A stretch of DNA of 64,000 nt from Noviherbaspirillum cavernae (GTDB lineage Bacteria > Pseudomonadota > Gammaproteobacteria > Burkholderiales > Burkholderiaceae_D): NCBI RefSeq assembly GCF_003590875.1, contig NZ_QYUN01000002.1, positions 806,001 to 870,000 of the forward strand, in the 5' to 3' direction. Both the position numbers and the translations under genes were made by a program. Below the pieces are notes generated by a model that did not search any database, was not told the origin of the DNA, and saw nothing but the letters and a program-made list of their open reading frames with translations. Shown in pieces: positions 27,801 to 36,800 of this stretch (positions are counted from its first letter, which is position 1; each line of letters begins with the position of its first letter).

Positions 27801-30579
27801 GCTGAGCGGCCTGGTCGGCGGCGAAGCCCTGACCCTGAGCCAGACGGGGGCGACCTTCGCCGACAAGAATGCCGGCAGCGGCAAGATCGTCACGATCACC
27901 GGCTACAGTCTTGCCGATGGCGCGGGCGGGCTGGCCGGCAACTACCAGCTGGCCTCCACCACCGCCACAACGACAGGCGACATCACGCCCAAGGCGCTGA
28001 GCTACACCACCACGGCGGCCGACAAGACGTATGACGGCAACACAACCGCGAGCGTAGTGCTTGGCGGTCTGACAGGTTTCGTTGGATCGGAGACGGTGAC
28101 GGTAAGCAGCACAACCGCAAGCTTCAACAGCAAGGATGTGGCAAGCGCCAATCTGGTGACGGTTAACAGCGCCATTCTGGCAAACGGCAGCAATGGCGGG
28201 CTTGCCAGCAACTACACCATTGCCGCCGGCGGCACCGCCGCGGCCAGTATCAACAAGGCCACCGTCACGGTCGGCGGCGCGGTCGCCGACAGCAAGACCT
28301 ATGACGGCAGTACCACTGCAACGCTCAGCAACGTCGGCACACTGAGCGGGCTGGTCAGCGGCGAAGCGCTGACCCTGAGCCAGACGGGGGCGACCTACGC
28401 CGACAAGAATGCCGGCAGCGGCAAGACGGTGACGGCCACCGGCTACAGCCTTGCCGATGGCGCGGGCGGACTGGCCGGCAACTACCAGCTGGCTTCCACC
28501 AGCACCACGACGACCGCCGATATCGGCAAGGCGACGGTGACCGTGACCGGCGCGGTAGCCGACAACAAGACCTACGACGGCGGTACTTCTGCCACGCTCA
28601 GCAACATCGGCACACTGAGCGGCCTGGTCGGCGGCGAAGCCCTGACCCTGAGCCAGACAGGGGCGGCCTTCGCCGACAAGAATGCCGGCAGCGGCAAGAC
28701 CGTCACGGCCACCGGCTACAGTCTTGCCGATGGCGCGGGCGGTCTGGCCGGCAACTACCAGCTGGCATCCACCAGCACCACGACGACCGCCGACATCGGC
28801 AAGGCGACGGTGACCGTGACCGGCGCAACCGCCGACAACAAGACCTACGACGGCGGCACTTCTGCCACCCTGAGCAGCATCGGCAGCCTGAGCGGCCTGG
28901 TCGGCGGCGAAGCGCTGACCCTGAGCCAGACCGGCGCCGCCTTCGCCGACAAGAATGCCGGCAGCGGCAAGACGGTGACAGCCACCGGCTACAGTCTTGC
29001 CGATGGCGCGGGCGGGCTGGCCGGCAACTACCAGCTGGCCTCCACCAGCGCCACGACGACCGCCGACATCGGCAAGGCCACGGTTACCGTGATCGGCGCG
29101 GTCGCCAACAACAAGACCTATGACGGCGGCACTTCTGCCACGCTGAGCAACATCGGCACGCTGAGCGGCCTGGTCGGCGGCGAAGCGCTGAGCCTGAGCC
29201 AGACCGGCGCCGCCTTCGCCGACAAGAATGCCGGCAGCGGCAAGACCGTCACGCTCACCGGCTACAGCCTTGCCGATGGCGCGGGCGGGCTGGCCGGCAA
29301 CTACCAGCTGGCTTCCACCAGCGCCACGACGACCGCCGACATCGGCAAGGCCACGGTTACCGTGACCGGCGCAACCGCCAACAACAAGACCTATGACGGC
29401 GGCACTTCTGCCACGCTCAGCAACATCGGCACGCTGAGCGGCCTGGTCGGCGGCGAAGCGCTGAGCCTGAGCCAGACCGGCGCCGCCTTCGCCGACAAGA
29501 ATGCCGGCAGCGGCAAGACCGTCACGCTCACCGGCTACAGCCTTGCCGATGGCGCGGGCGGGCTGGCCGGCAACTACCAGCTGGCTTCCACCAGCGCCAC
29601 GACGACCGCCGACATCGGCAAGGCCACGGTTACCGTGACCGGCGCGGTCGCCGACAACAAGACCTACGACGGCAGCACCGCCGCCACCCTGAGCAGCATC
29701 GGCATGCTGAGCGGCCTGGTCGGCGGCGAAGCGCTGACCCTGAGCCAGACCGGCACCGCCACCTTCGCCGACAAGAATGCGGGCAGCGGCAAGACCGTCA
29801 CGGCCACCGGCTACAGCCTTGCCGATGGCGCGGGTGGTCTGGTCAGCAACTACCAGCTGGCATCCACCAGCGCCACGACGACGGCCGACATCAACCAGCT
29901 CGGCGTCACCGTGGCAGCCAACACCGCCAACAAGAGCTATGACGGCACCACAGCCAGCACCACCGCGCTGGCAAGCAGCGGCATCCTGGCGGGCGACACC
30001 GTCAACTTTGGTGGCAGTGCACTCTTTGCCGACAAGAACGCCGGCAACGGCAAAGTCGTCAGCGTTACCGGCATCAGCGCCAGTGGCACCGACGCCGGTA
30101 ACTACAGCTTCAACAGCACGGCCAGCACCACGGCCAACATCGACAAAGCCAACCTGATAGTCACCGCCAACAACGACAACAAACTGGCAACAGGCGCGGC
30201 CTACAGCGGCGGCAACGGCGTTATCTACAGCGGATTCGTCGCAGGCGAGACGCCGGTCGAGCTGACAGGCAGCCTGATCTACCGCGGCAGCGCGCAAGGT
30301 GCCAGCACGGTCGGCACCTACACCATTGCAGCGGGCGGACTTGAGGCCGGCAACTACACGCTGAATTTTGTCAACGGCGTCCTGACCGTCAGTTACGGCA
30401 GTGCCGCAGCGACAGCCGTGGGCAACCCCGCGCTGGTAGCGAGTTACGACGGTGCGCTGCAGGCAGTCAGCGGTCTGGGCAGCTCACCAGGCGGCAACGG
30501 TGGCGGCGGCAGCGTTGATGCCATGGCTGGAGCTCTGGCGGCCGCAGCAGCAGAAGCCGGCAATGATGAGGATAAGTAA
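24835..30579 (+). CDS. TpsA exoprotein/filamentous haemagglutinin-like adhesin with MBG repeat array
   Basis: 1914 residues from the ATG at 24835, which has AAAGGA upstream. An ESPR extended signal (MNRIYRLIWNTTLNLWTVV) and signal sequence precede the TPS haemagglutination domain (QGSQRLAIDWLNLSTAAGEA, ILNPNGVLFGAGSQVNVGGL). Around residues 600-750 there are several GLUG-type repeats (GGLVGTNFNGSITNSYSTAT). From ~870 to ~1690 lie eight near-identical MBG-like units of ~90 residues (ATVTVTGAVADNKTYDG, ATLSNIGTLSGLVGGEALTL, DKNAGSGKTVTATGYSLADG) plus diverged units, then a final MBG_2 unit. It ends GNDEDK with no C-terminal anchor domain. Exported by the TpsB partner and probably an adhesin. 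Confidence 0.88.
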   Translation: MNRIYRLIWNTTLNLWTVVAENARGRGKGGSSRSSVKVGSVGYGGVTLLAALAFFTPQAQAADAANAAVVAGTGNVSTVGNATTITQGSQRLAIDWLNLSTAAGEALIFNQPNAQAIALNRITGTSPSELLGSLTANGQVFILNPNGVLFGAGSQVNVGGLVASTLSMSNADFMAGNNVLAGSGNGSGSVVNRGTLNASPGGYLALLAPEVRNEGVMTASLGTALLAAGNKVTLNLDNGSLLGYSIDQGAINALAENRQLIRVDGGQVLLSAKAADALTTAAVNNTGVIEARTMQNKAGRIMLMGDMETGTVNVGGTLDASAPNGGNGGFIETSAAHVKVAEGAQVTTKAGAGTGGTSGTNGNWLIDPHDFTIAAVGGDISGATLSGNLTNGNVEILSSSGSNASGSGDINVNDVVGWSANTLTLTAARNVNINAVMSATGSAGLSMNTGTANGADPAVAGGSVNVALTGNGFLGRVDFSGSGALTMNGDVYTVIQDVNALQAMANNLSGKYVLGSNIDASVTSSWDGAKGFLPVGTQSADFTGRFDGLGHTISNLFINRIPSTARLGDVGLFGYTRSGSSIRNVGMTGASINGYYNVGALVGMNFGSISNSYSTGSVGATNKVGGLVGTNFNGSITNSYSTATVNGTEVAAGGLVASQVGTASITNSYATGAVRTRDYAGGLVGTQDGGTITNSYATGAVTAGDYGAGGLVGANNATINNSYATGAVTGVRFVGGLVGKNGGGVNNSFWNTQTSGQAGSEGGTGVTTAQMQQASTFAGWDMATQGGSSSAWRIYDGNSMPLLRGFLTSLTLADTTATYNGTTQTGVSTATAGVVGSAASGSNAGFYNSGYYSTQQGYDISGGGLTINKATVTVTGAVADNKTYDGSTTATLSNIGSLSGLVGGETLTLSQTGTATFGDKNAGSGKTVTATGYSLADGAGGLASNYQLASTSATTTADIGKATVTVTGATANNKTYDGGTSATLSNVGTLSGLVGGEALTLSQTGATFADKNAGSGKIVTITGYSLADGAGGLAGNYQLASTTATTTGDITPKALSYTTTAADKTYDGNTTASVVLGGLTGFVGSETVTVSSTTASFNSKDVASANLVTVNSAILANGSNGGLASNYTIAAGGTAAASINKATVTVGGAVADSKTYDGSTTATLSNVGTLSGLVSGEALTLSQTGATYADKNAGSGKTVTATGYSLADGAGGLAGNYQLASTSTTTTADIGKATVTVTGAVADNKTYDGGTSATLSNIGTLSGLVGGEALTLSQTGAAFADKNAGSGKTVTATGYSLADGAGGLAGNYQLASTSTTTTADIGKATVTVTGATADNKTYDGGTSATLSSIGSLSGLVGGEALTLSQTGAAFADKNAGSGKTVTATGYSLADGAGGLAGNYQLASTSATTTADIGKATVTVIGAVANNKTYDGGTSATLSNIGTLSGLVGGEALSLSQTGAAFADKNAGSGKTVTLTGYSLADGAGGLAGNYQLASTSATTTADIGKATVTVTGATANNKTYDGGTSATLSNIGTLSGLVGGEALSLSQTGAAFADKNAGSGKTVTLTGYSLADGAGGLAGNYQLASTSATTTADIGKATVTVTGAVADNKTYDGSTAATLSSIGMLSGLVGGEALTLSQTGTATFADKNAGSGKTVTATGYSLADGAGGLVSNYQLASTSATTTADINQLGVTVAANTANKSYDGTTASTTALASSGILAGDTVNFGGSALFADKNAGNGKVVSVTGISASGTDAGNYSFNSTASTTANIDKANLIVTANNDNKLATGAAYSGGNGVIYSGFVAGETPVELTGSLIYRGSAQGASTVGTYTIAAGGLEAGNYTLNFVNGVLTVSYGSAAATAVGNPALVASYDGALQAVSGLGSSPGGNGGGGSVDAMAGALAAAAAEAGNDEDK
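27436..29889 (+). repeat. Tandem ~270-bp repeat array within the tpsA gene
   Basis: Eight units beginning KATVTV, with a period of about 270-273 bp over the central part (unit starts near 28528, 28798, 29071, 29344 and 29617), interrupted by one diverged unit at about 27990-28250. Neighbouring units are almost identical at DNA level, for example 29344-29616 versus 29071-29343. This is a substrate for unit gain and loss by recombination, which would change the length of the adhesin stalk. Confidence 0.85.
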
Positions 30580-30728
30580 GCGGAGGATTGCAGTTTCATA
30601 AAACATTTCCACTTGCCGCTATTGCAACGCGATTCTCCATGCATCGGAGCCAGGGGCAATCCCGATAAATGGAGGAACCGCGAATGTCGGGGACGCTTGT
30701 TTTCCGCCAATGGGAAGGGTGATGCCGC

Positions 30729-31412
30729 TCAGTCACGGATTTCCGCCTCGGCGTAAAAGCGGTAGCCCGCATTGCGTGCGGTATTGACCGGCAATGCCAG
30801 GCCGGTGGCCTGCTCGGCCTTGCGGCGCAGGCGGCGCATTTGCGTGTCCAGCCGGCGCTGGTCGTACACCATGAAATCCTCGCCCAGCGCGTGGACGATC
30901 TCCTGGCGACTGATGATTTTTCCCGGCTCTGCCATCAGCGTGCTCAATACGGTCACGTCCTGTTGCGACAGCGCGATTGCCTGAAAACCCGGAGGCTGCA
31001 GGCGGCGGGGGGCCATTTCCAGGACCCAGCGTCCGGTCGCTTCGGGTTCGCCGAGGCGGCGTCTGAGCGCGGTCAGCGTCGCCGCAAGTTCGTCGAGGTC
31101 CGCAGTCTTGGTCAGGTAGTAGTCCGCGCCTTCGTCCAGCCCCGCGATCTTGTCGGGCGTGGTCCGGCGCGCGGTCAGCACGACGATGCCGAGCTTGTGG
31201 CCTTGCTGGCGCAGCTGGCGTATCAATACCATGCCGTCGCCGTCGGGCAGCGTCAGGTCGATGACGGCGATGCGATGCACGGCCGGGTCGTAAATTCGCT
31301 GGAACTCGGCGAGGCTGGCGGCGGCATCGACCTGATAGCCGGTGTCGGTCAGGAATTCGGCAAGTTCCTGCCGCAGTACGATTTCGTCTTCGAGCAAAAT
31401 GAGGTTCTGCAT
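30729..31412 (-). CDS. OmpR/PhoB-type response regulator
   Basis: 227 residues. The receiver domain has the acidic pair in LLEDE, acceptor Asp52 in AVIDLTLPDGDGMVLI, and VLTARRTTPDKIAGLDEGAD with the switch residues. The C-terminal winged helix (residues ~125-220) reads QDVTVLSTLMAEPGKIISRQ and RRLDTQMRRLRRKAEQATG. Its start has no visible ribosome-binding site, and the best -10 (TATCCT, 31419-31424) ends only 6 bases before the ATG, so a leaderless transcript is possible. Two GCTCA direct repeats lie upstream. The partner kinase is encoded divergently. Confidence 0.92.
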   Translation of the reverse strand: MQNLILLEDEIVLRQELAEFLTDTGYQVDAAASLAEFQRIYDPAVHRIAVIDLTLPDGDGMVLIRQLRQQGHKLGIVVLTARRTTPDKIAGLDEGADYYLTKTADLDELAATLTALRRRLGEPEATGRWVLEMAPRRLQPPGFQAIALSQQDVTVLSTLMAEPGKIISRQEIVHALGEDFMVYDQRRLDTQMRRLRRKAEQATGLALPVNTARNAGYRFYAEAEIRD

Positions 31413-31447
31413 CGCGTAAGGATAGTCGATACAGGCAGAAATTTATC

Positions 31448-31462
31448 TGAGCATTTCTGAGC
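31448..31462 (-). promoter_or_regulatory. GCTCA direct-repeat operator, regulator promoter
   Basis: On the minus strand two GCTCA pentamers stand exactly 10 bp apart (TGAGC at 31448-31452 and 31458-31462 on the plus strand), with TATCCT 29 bases after the start of the second. OmpR/PhoB-family regulators bind direct repeats of this spacing overlapping the -35 region. The same arrangement occurs before both autotransporter genes. Confidence 0.6.
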
Positions 31463-31544
31463 GGTGTCGCATCTTTGACAATCGCGGCCGCGACGTCGCG
31501 CCGTGTGCACGCGGCGGGCATTTGGCATGCTATTCTCGGCCGCC

Positions 31545-33653
31545 ATGAAATGCCTGTCCTTCATCCGCCCGCCGTTCATCCATCTGCCTCTCATCCTGTT
31601 TGTGTTTGCCGTCCTGCTTCCGCTGTCGGGATTTGCGCAGTCTGCGCTGACCCTGCAGTCCGGCGTGCGTCAGTTCTCGGCCAGCGGGCACATGAGCTTG
31701 CTGCATGACGCCGGCGGCCGCATGACTGCCGACGCGGCACAGTCTTCGGACAGCTGGAAGGCGTTGCCGGGCGCGGCCAGTGCCGGCTACACGTCGGACA
31801 CGATCTGGCTGCGGCTGGAGGTGGAACGACAGGCGGACGCGCCGCAGGACTGGTCGGTGCGATTCACGAATCCCTTGCTGGACGATGTCCGCCTGTACCG
31901 GCCGGATGGCGCGCAGGGCTGGTCGGAACAGGCCGCCGGCGAGAATCTGGGACGCTCCAATTGGGCCGTGGATGCACGCAATGTCGTCTTTCCGGTACGG
32001 ATGGAGGCGGCCGGGCGCGAGATCTGGCTGGTGCGCCTGCAGAGCAAGAATGCGATGTCCACCGGTCTGGAAATCTGGCCGCGCACGGCCTTCAACGACT
32101 TTTCGCGGCGCGAGTATCTTTACTACGGTCTGTACTTCGGTTTTTACGTGCTCCTGATCGTGCTGCATGCCTTCTTCTGGCGCATGACCAGAGAGGCGCA
32201 GAGCGGCTGGTACCTGCTGTATGTGTCGCTCCACACGCTGACGGAATTGATGACCGTTGCGATTCCCCAGCAATTGTTCGACATGCCGGTCGGCGTTTCG
32301 GACCCGCTGCTGGGCATGTCGATCTGCTGCAGTCTGGCCGTAGGCGTGTATTTTGCGGTGCAGCAGATGGAGTTGCCGGCGATGCGGCCCCGATTCAGCA
32401 AACTGGTGCTGGCAAGCGCATGCGGAGTTGCCGCGATCGGCATCGGCCTGATACTGGCCGGGCGTTTTGCCGCCGGCATGATCCTGGTGCAGCAATTGGC
32501 GATGCTTCTGGTCGTGGTGTTCATCAGTCTGTCGCTATGGATGCTCATCCATGGACACAAGCCGGCGCGCTTCTTCCTGCTGGCGTTCGGCATTTTCTAT
32601 GCGGGCGTGGTGGTCAGTTTTCTGCGCAACATGGCTGTGGTGCCGACGAATTTCTGGACCAATCATGCCGTTGCGATCGGCGCGCTCCTGCACATGACGC
32701 TGATGAGCTTGCGGCTGAATCTGCGTTACGACGAGCTGCGACGTGACAAGGAGATGGCGCAGGCGGAAACGGTGCGCGCGGTGCGCCAGCTTAACGATAG
32801 CCTTGAAGATCAGGTCGCCAGGCGGACCGCCGCCTTGCAGCAGGAAATCGCGCAGCGCGTGCAGCTCGAGCAGGAGTTGCGCAAGGCGCTGGACGTGGAG
32901 CGGCGCATCAAGGAAGAGCAGCAGGATTTCGTCGCGATGGTCTCGCATGAATTCCGGACGCCGCTTGCCATCATCACCACCACCGCGCAGCAGATTGCAA
33001 AAAATCTGGATGCCGTGCGCGAAAAGACGCTGACCCGTTGCCAGAATCTGCGGAATGCGGCGCACCGCATGGCCGCGCTGGTCGATGAATATCTGACGGC
33101 GGACCGCATGGAAGACAGCGCAACCGCATTCAAGCCGGTATCGTGCGACCCGCGCCAACTGATTGAAGGCATCGTGAACGAATGGCCACAGGGCCGGATA
33201 TCGATGTCGCTGCAGCCGTTGCCGGCACAGTTCACATGCGACAAGGGGCTGCTGCAGGTGGGGCTGCGCAACCTGTTGAGCAATGCCGACCGTCACGCCA
33301 CGAGCGGGCAGGCGATCCATGTGCAAGCCGAAGCACGGGAGGAGGGCGCGCGACACACGCTATGCATCTCGGTGCGCAATCGCGGCGAGTTGATTCCCGA
33401 AGATGAAGTCCCGCGTCTGTTCCAGAAATACTTCCGTGGACGTTCCGCGCAGCACAAGCCGGGAGCGGGGCTGGGACTCTATCTGGTGAAGCGCATCGCG
33501 GAAATGCATGCGGGCGAGGTGTGGCTGGAAAACGACGCCGCGACAGGCAGCGTGACATTTTCCCTGCTGCTGCCGGATAACAAATCGGATGCCCTCAATC
33601 CCGCCGCACCAGCGCCTGCATCGGCATCGGCGATGGAGGCGAGTACGGCCTGA
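31545..33653 (+). CDS. 7TMR-DISM sensor histidine kinase
   Basis: 702 residues from the ATG at 31545, chosen because it directly precedes the signal peptide (FIHLPLILFVFAVLLPLSGFA); earlier in-frame starts exist at 31503 and 31527. The periplasmic 7TMR-DISMED2-like domain runs to about residue 185 (SDTIWLRLEVERQ, WLVRLQSKNAMS). Seven transmembrane helices follow between ~195 and 390 and a coiled coil (LNDSLEDQVARRTAALQQEI). HisKA is VAMVSHEFRTPLAIITTTAQ and the HATPase has LRNLLSNADRHATS and GAGLGLYLVKRIAEMHAG. It is the cognate kinase of the divergent OmpR-type regulator and probably senses a carbohydrate-like or envelope ligand. Confidence 0.9.
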   Translation: MKCLSFIRPPFIHLPLILFVFAVLLPLSGFAQSALTLQSGVRQFSASGHMSLLHDAGGRMTADAAQSSDSWKALPGAASAGYTSDTIWLRLEVERQADAPQDWSVRFTNPLLDDVRLYRPDGAQGWSEQAAGENLGRSNWAVDARNVVFPVRMEAAGREIWLVRLQSKNAMSTGLEIWPRTAFNDFSRREYLYYGLYFGFYVLLIVLHAFFWRMTREAQSGWYLLYVSLHTLTELMTVAIPQQLFDMPVGVSDPLLGMSICCSLAVGVYFAVQQMELPAMRPRFSKLVLASACGVAAIGIGLILAGRFAAGMILVQQLAMLLVVVFISLSLWMLIHGHKPARFFLLAFGIFYAGVVVSFLRNMAVVPTNFWTNHAVAIGALLHMTLMSLRLNLRYDELRRDKEMAQAETVRAVRQLNDSLEDQVARRTAALQQEIAQRVQLEQELRKALDVERRIKEEQQDFVAMVSHEFRTPLAIITTTAQQIAKNLDAVREKTLTRCQNLRNAAHRMAALVDEYLTADRMEDSATAFKPVSCDPRQLIEGIVNEWPQGRISMSLQPLPAQFTCDKGLLQVGLRNLLSNADRHATSGQAIHVQAEAREEGARHTLCISVRNRGELIPEDEVPRLFQKYFRGRSAQHKPGAGLGLYLVKRIAEMHAGEVWLENDAATGSVTFSLLLPDNKSDALNPAAPAPASASAMEASTA

Positions 33654-33757
33654 ACCGCTTGTTCCGCCAAGGCCGGCCCGCGCGTCGGCGCACTTCCATC
33701 TCCGCACTTCCCATTCCTTGTGTCGCCATGCATATCCGACTGTTTTGGTCGGGTATC

Positions 33758-33800
33758 GCTCAGATTCGCTCAATTCCACACGGCAACTTTTCGGTATTTT
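33758..33800 (+). promoter_or_regulatory. GCTCA direct-repeat promoter of autotransporter 1
   Basis: GCTCA at 33758-33762 and 33768-33772, 10 bp apart, with TATTTT at 33795-33800, 27 bases after the start of the second repeat. The geometry matches the promoter of the second autotransporter to the base and the regulator promoter within one base. Confidence 0.6.
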
Positions 33801-33863
33801 CCTCTTCCATGTCGTCAAGCGATGTTGCGCACGCTGCACTGCACACAAGAAGAGGAATCGAAC

Positions 33864-36800
33864 ATGAACAAGTCTTACCGCATCGTCTGGAGCAAGGCCC
33901 GCTCCGGCTATATCGTCACCCATGAAAAGGCCGCCAGCCGGGGCAAGCCCTCAAGCACCTGCAAGTCGGCGATAGCGGCCGTCGCAGTGTTGGCTCTGCA
34001 CGCGGTACCTGCGTTGGCAGCCAATGTCTGCGGCCCCGGCGCCAATACCATCAACACTGTCCAGACCGCTGACGACGACTGCACCCTGAGCGGCGGCAGC
34101 CTGACGGTGACCAATGCCGGTTCCATCATGGTGCCAACGGCGAACACACCAGCCGTCAAGGTTTCCGGAGCGATCGGCGACATCATCAACAACGGCACCA
34201 TTTCATCCGGCGCCAACCTGGTCGGCATCAGCCTGCAAAACGGCACCACGCTCTCCGGCAGCATCATCAATCGCGGCACGCTGTCATCGGTCAGCAATGG
34301 CACCTTCCTCGGGAATGGCGCGATTTCCGCCGTCGGCACCACGATCGCCGGTTCGCTCGACAACGACGGCGGCACGATCACCAACACCGTGTACCTGAAG
34401 AATTCCAGTGTCGGCTCGGTGCGCAACATCAATGGCGGCCAGATCCTGCCGACGGGCACGCGGGCGATCGGCATTTCGCTGGTCGATTCAACGGTCACAG
34501 GCGGGGTGCTCAACGATGCGACCAGCAGCATCACGTCCAGCCAGGGATGGGGCATGCAGATCTACAACACCCCGCTCGGCCCGGATGGCTTTGTCAATCG
34601 CGGCAGCATCACCGGGTTTGATTCGGGTGTGATCATTGGCGCAACGACCATGAGCAGCAATATCGACAACTACGGCACCATCGCCGTGTCCGGAACGACC
34701 GGCCCTGGCATGAGCTTGTCGAACAACACCCTGAACGGCCGCCTCACCAACGCGACGGGAGCCGGCATCACCGGCGCCGGCTATGGCATCGCCATGACCG
34801 GCAACAAGCTCCTGGGCGGCCTCGTCAACCAGGGGACGATCTCCGGTGCCCATGCCCTCAGCATGAGCACCAAATCGCAGCTGGCGGGCGGGCTGGACAA
34901 CAGCGGCACCATCAAGAGCGGCACGGCCAGCCACATGATCGGCATCGTCATGGACGACAGCAGCATCGCCGGCGGCATCAAGAACAGCGGCACGATCGAG
35001 GGCGTGCAGTTCGGCCTTTCGCTGAAAAACAATGCGGAGCTGGGTGCGGATGCGAGCGGCGTGGCGCTCGACAACAGCGGCACCATCACGTCCGGCGCCA
35101 GCTCCTATGCGGCGGCGGCCGGGATCAATCTCGACACCGGCGCCAAGGTCATCGGCGACATCGTCAACAGCGGCACCATCAGCGGCTGGTTCGCCATTTC
35201 CATCAACAGCAGTCAGGTCACCGGCAAGATCATCAATAGCGGCACCATCAACGGCTCCCGATTCGGGATCGCGGTAAGCGGCAGTTCCGTTTCAGGCATC
35301 TACGTCAGCGGCAGCAGCGCGCGCATACTGGGAGGGGTGCTGGCGTCCAATACCGGTTTCTTCGTCTCCAGCGGAGCCGTGTTTGCCAATGAAAATGCGT
35401 ACAACGTCAAGGGCTTCACGGTCGAAAACGGCGGGCGCTTCATTCTGGGAGCAGGCGGGACAACCTCCGGCATGATCAACGGCATCACGGTCGGCAGCGA
35501 CGGCTTCAAGAATGATGGCACGGTCGTCGTGAATGCCGGCGTGACCGCCGACGCCATTCACGGCAACGTCGTGCAGAACGGCAGTTTCCTGATTGGCGCC
35601 GACGGCGGCGCCGCTGCGAAGCTGCGGGTCGATGGCACATTCAGCAACACCAGCACGGTCGAATTGCATAACGCCACGCTCGACATCGGCGGCGCCTTGA
35701 CCAACAGCGACAAGATCGCGCTCGGCAAGGACAGCAGCCTGAAGACCGGCGCGCTGTTTACCAATAGCGGTACGCTCGCAATGGGCAATGGCAGCAGCGT
35801 GGTCGCCACGGGCGGCGTCAGCAACAGCGGCAAGGTCACGCTTGGTGCCGGCACCAGCGCCACGCTGCAAGGCAGCTACACGCAGACCGCCAGCGGCGTG
35901 CTGCAGGTCGGCGTCAACGACGACACCACCTATGCCAAGCTGGCCGTCAATGGCACGGCAGATCTGGGCAGCAATGCGAAGATCGACGTCGACGTCACGC
36001 AAAAGGGCCATGTATTCAACGTCAAGCGTCTGGAAAACGTGATCACCGCGACCACGCTCGACAGCGACGGCACGTTCAAGGTGACGGACAACTCGGAGCT
36101 GTTCAACTTCGGCGCAGTGAAGGAAGGTAATGCGGTGCACCTGACACTGAAGTCGGCGGCAGACACGGGCGGTGGAGAACCCGGCGGCGGAAGTAGTGGC
36201 GGGCCTGGCGGCGGCGGTGGCACTCCCCCCGCAGGCCCGACCGTGCTGGGCAGCGTGAAAGACACCGGCAACCATCCCGGCGTCGGCGCGGCCACCGTGC
36301 TCGACCAGCTGATCGCGGCCAACCCTTCCGGCGCGATCCCCAGCATGTTCGTCGGTCTGACCAATAGACAGGAAGTGTCGCAGGCGGTGACGCAGACCCT
36401 GCCCTTGCTGAACGGCGGCTCGATGGCGGCGGCGACCGGCTCGATCGCCGGCATCAACCGCGTGGTGCAGGCCCGCATCGAGGCCAACCGCGGCCTGTCC
36501 TCGGGCGACGAGTTCCTGGGCGACAAATATGTCTGGTTCAAGCCGTTCGGCTCCTGGGCCCGCCAGGATGACCAGGACGGCATCGCCGGCTTCAAGGCCA
36601 GCACCAAGGGCTTCGTGCTGGGCCTGGATGGCACCACGAACGGCCGTGTGCGCCTGGGCGCGGGCCTGGCCTATGCCAGCTCGAACGTGAACGGCAATTC
36701 CAGCGTCGCGCCGCAGCGCATGGATGTGGACGTGTTCCAGTTGCTCGGCTACGGCAGCGTCAGCCTCGACGAACGCACCGAGCTGAACTTCCAGGCCGAT

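Noticed and set aside
27436..29889. CRISPR-like array
   Set aside because: The repeats are ~270 bp, coding and contiguous; no short repeat with unique spacers occurs anywhere in the window that I can see.
26146..30297. A 1383-residue open frame antisense to the tpsA gene
   Set aside because: It mirrors the GC-rich repeat array on the other strand, has repetitive low-complexity translation without any domain, and no start signal. A shadow frame.
31423..31544. GCTCA repeats as operator for the sensor kinase gene on the plus strand
   Set aside because: The repeats are direct and oriented toward the regulator gene; no suitable -10 is found in the kinase direction at the shared distance.
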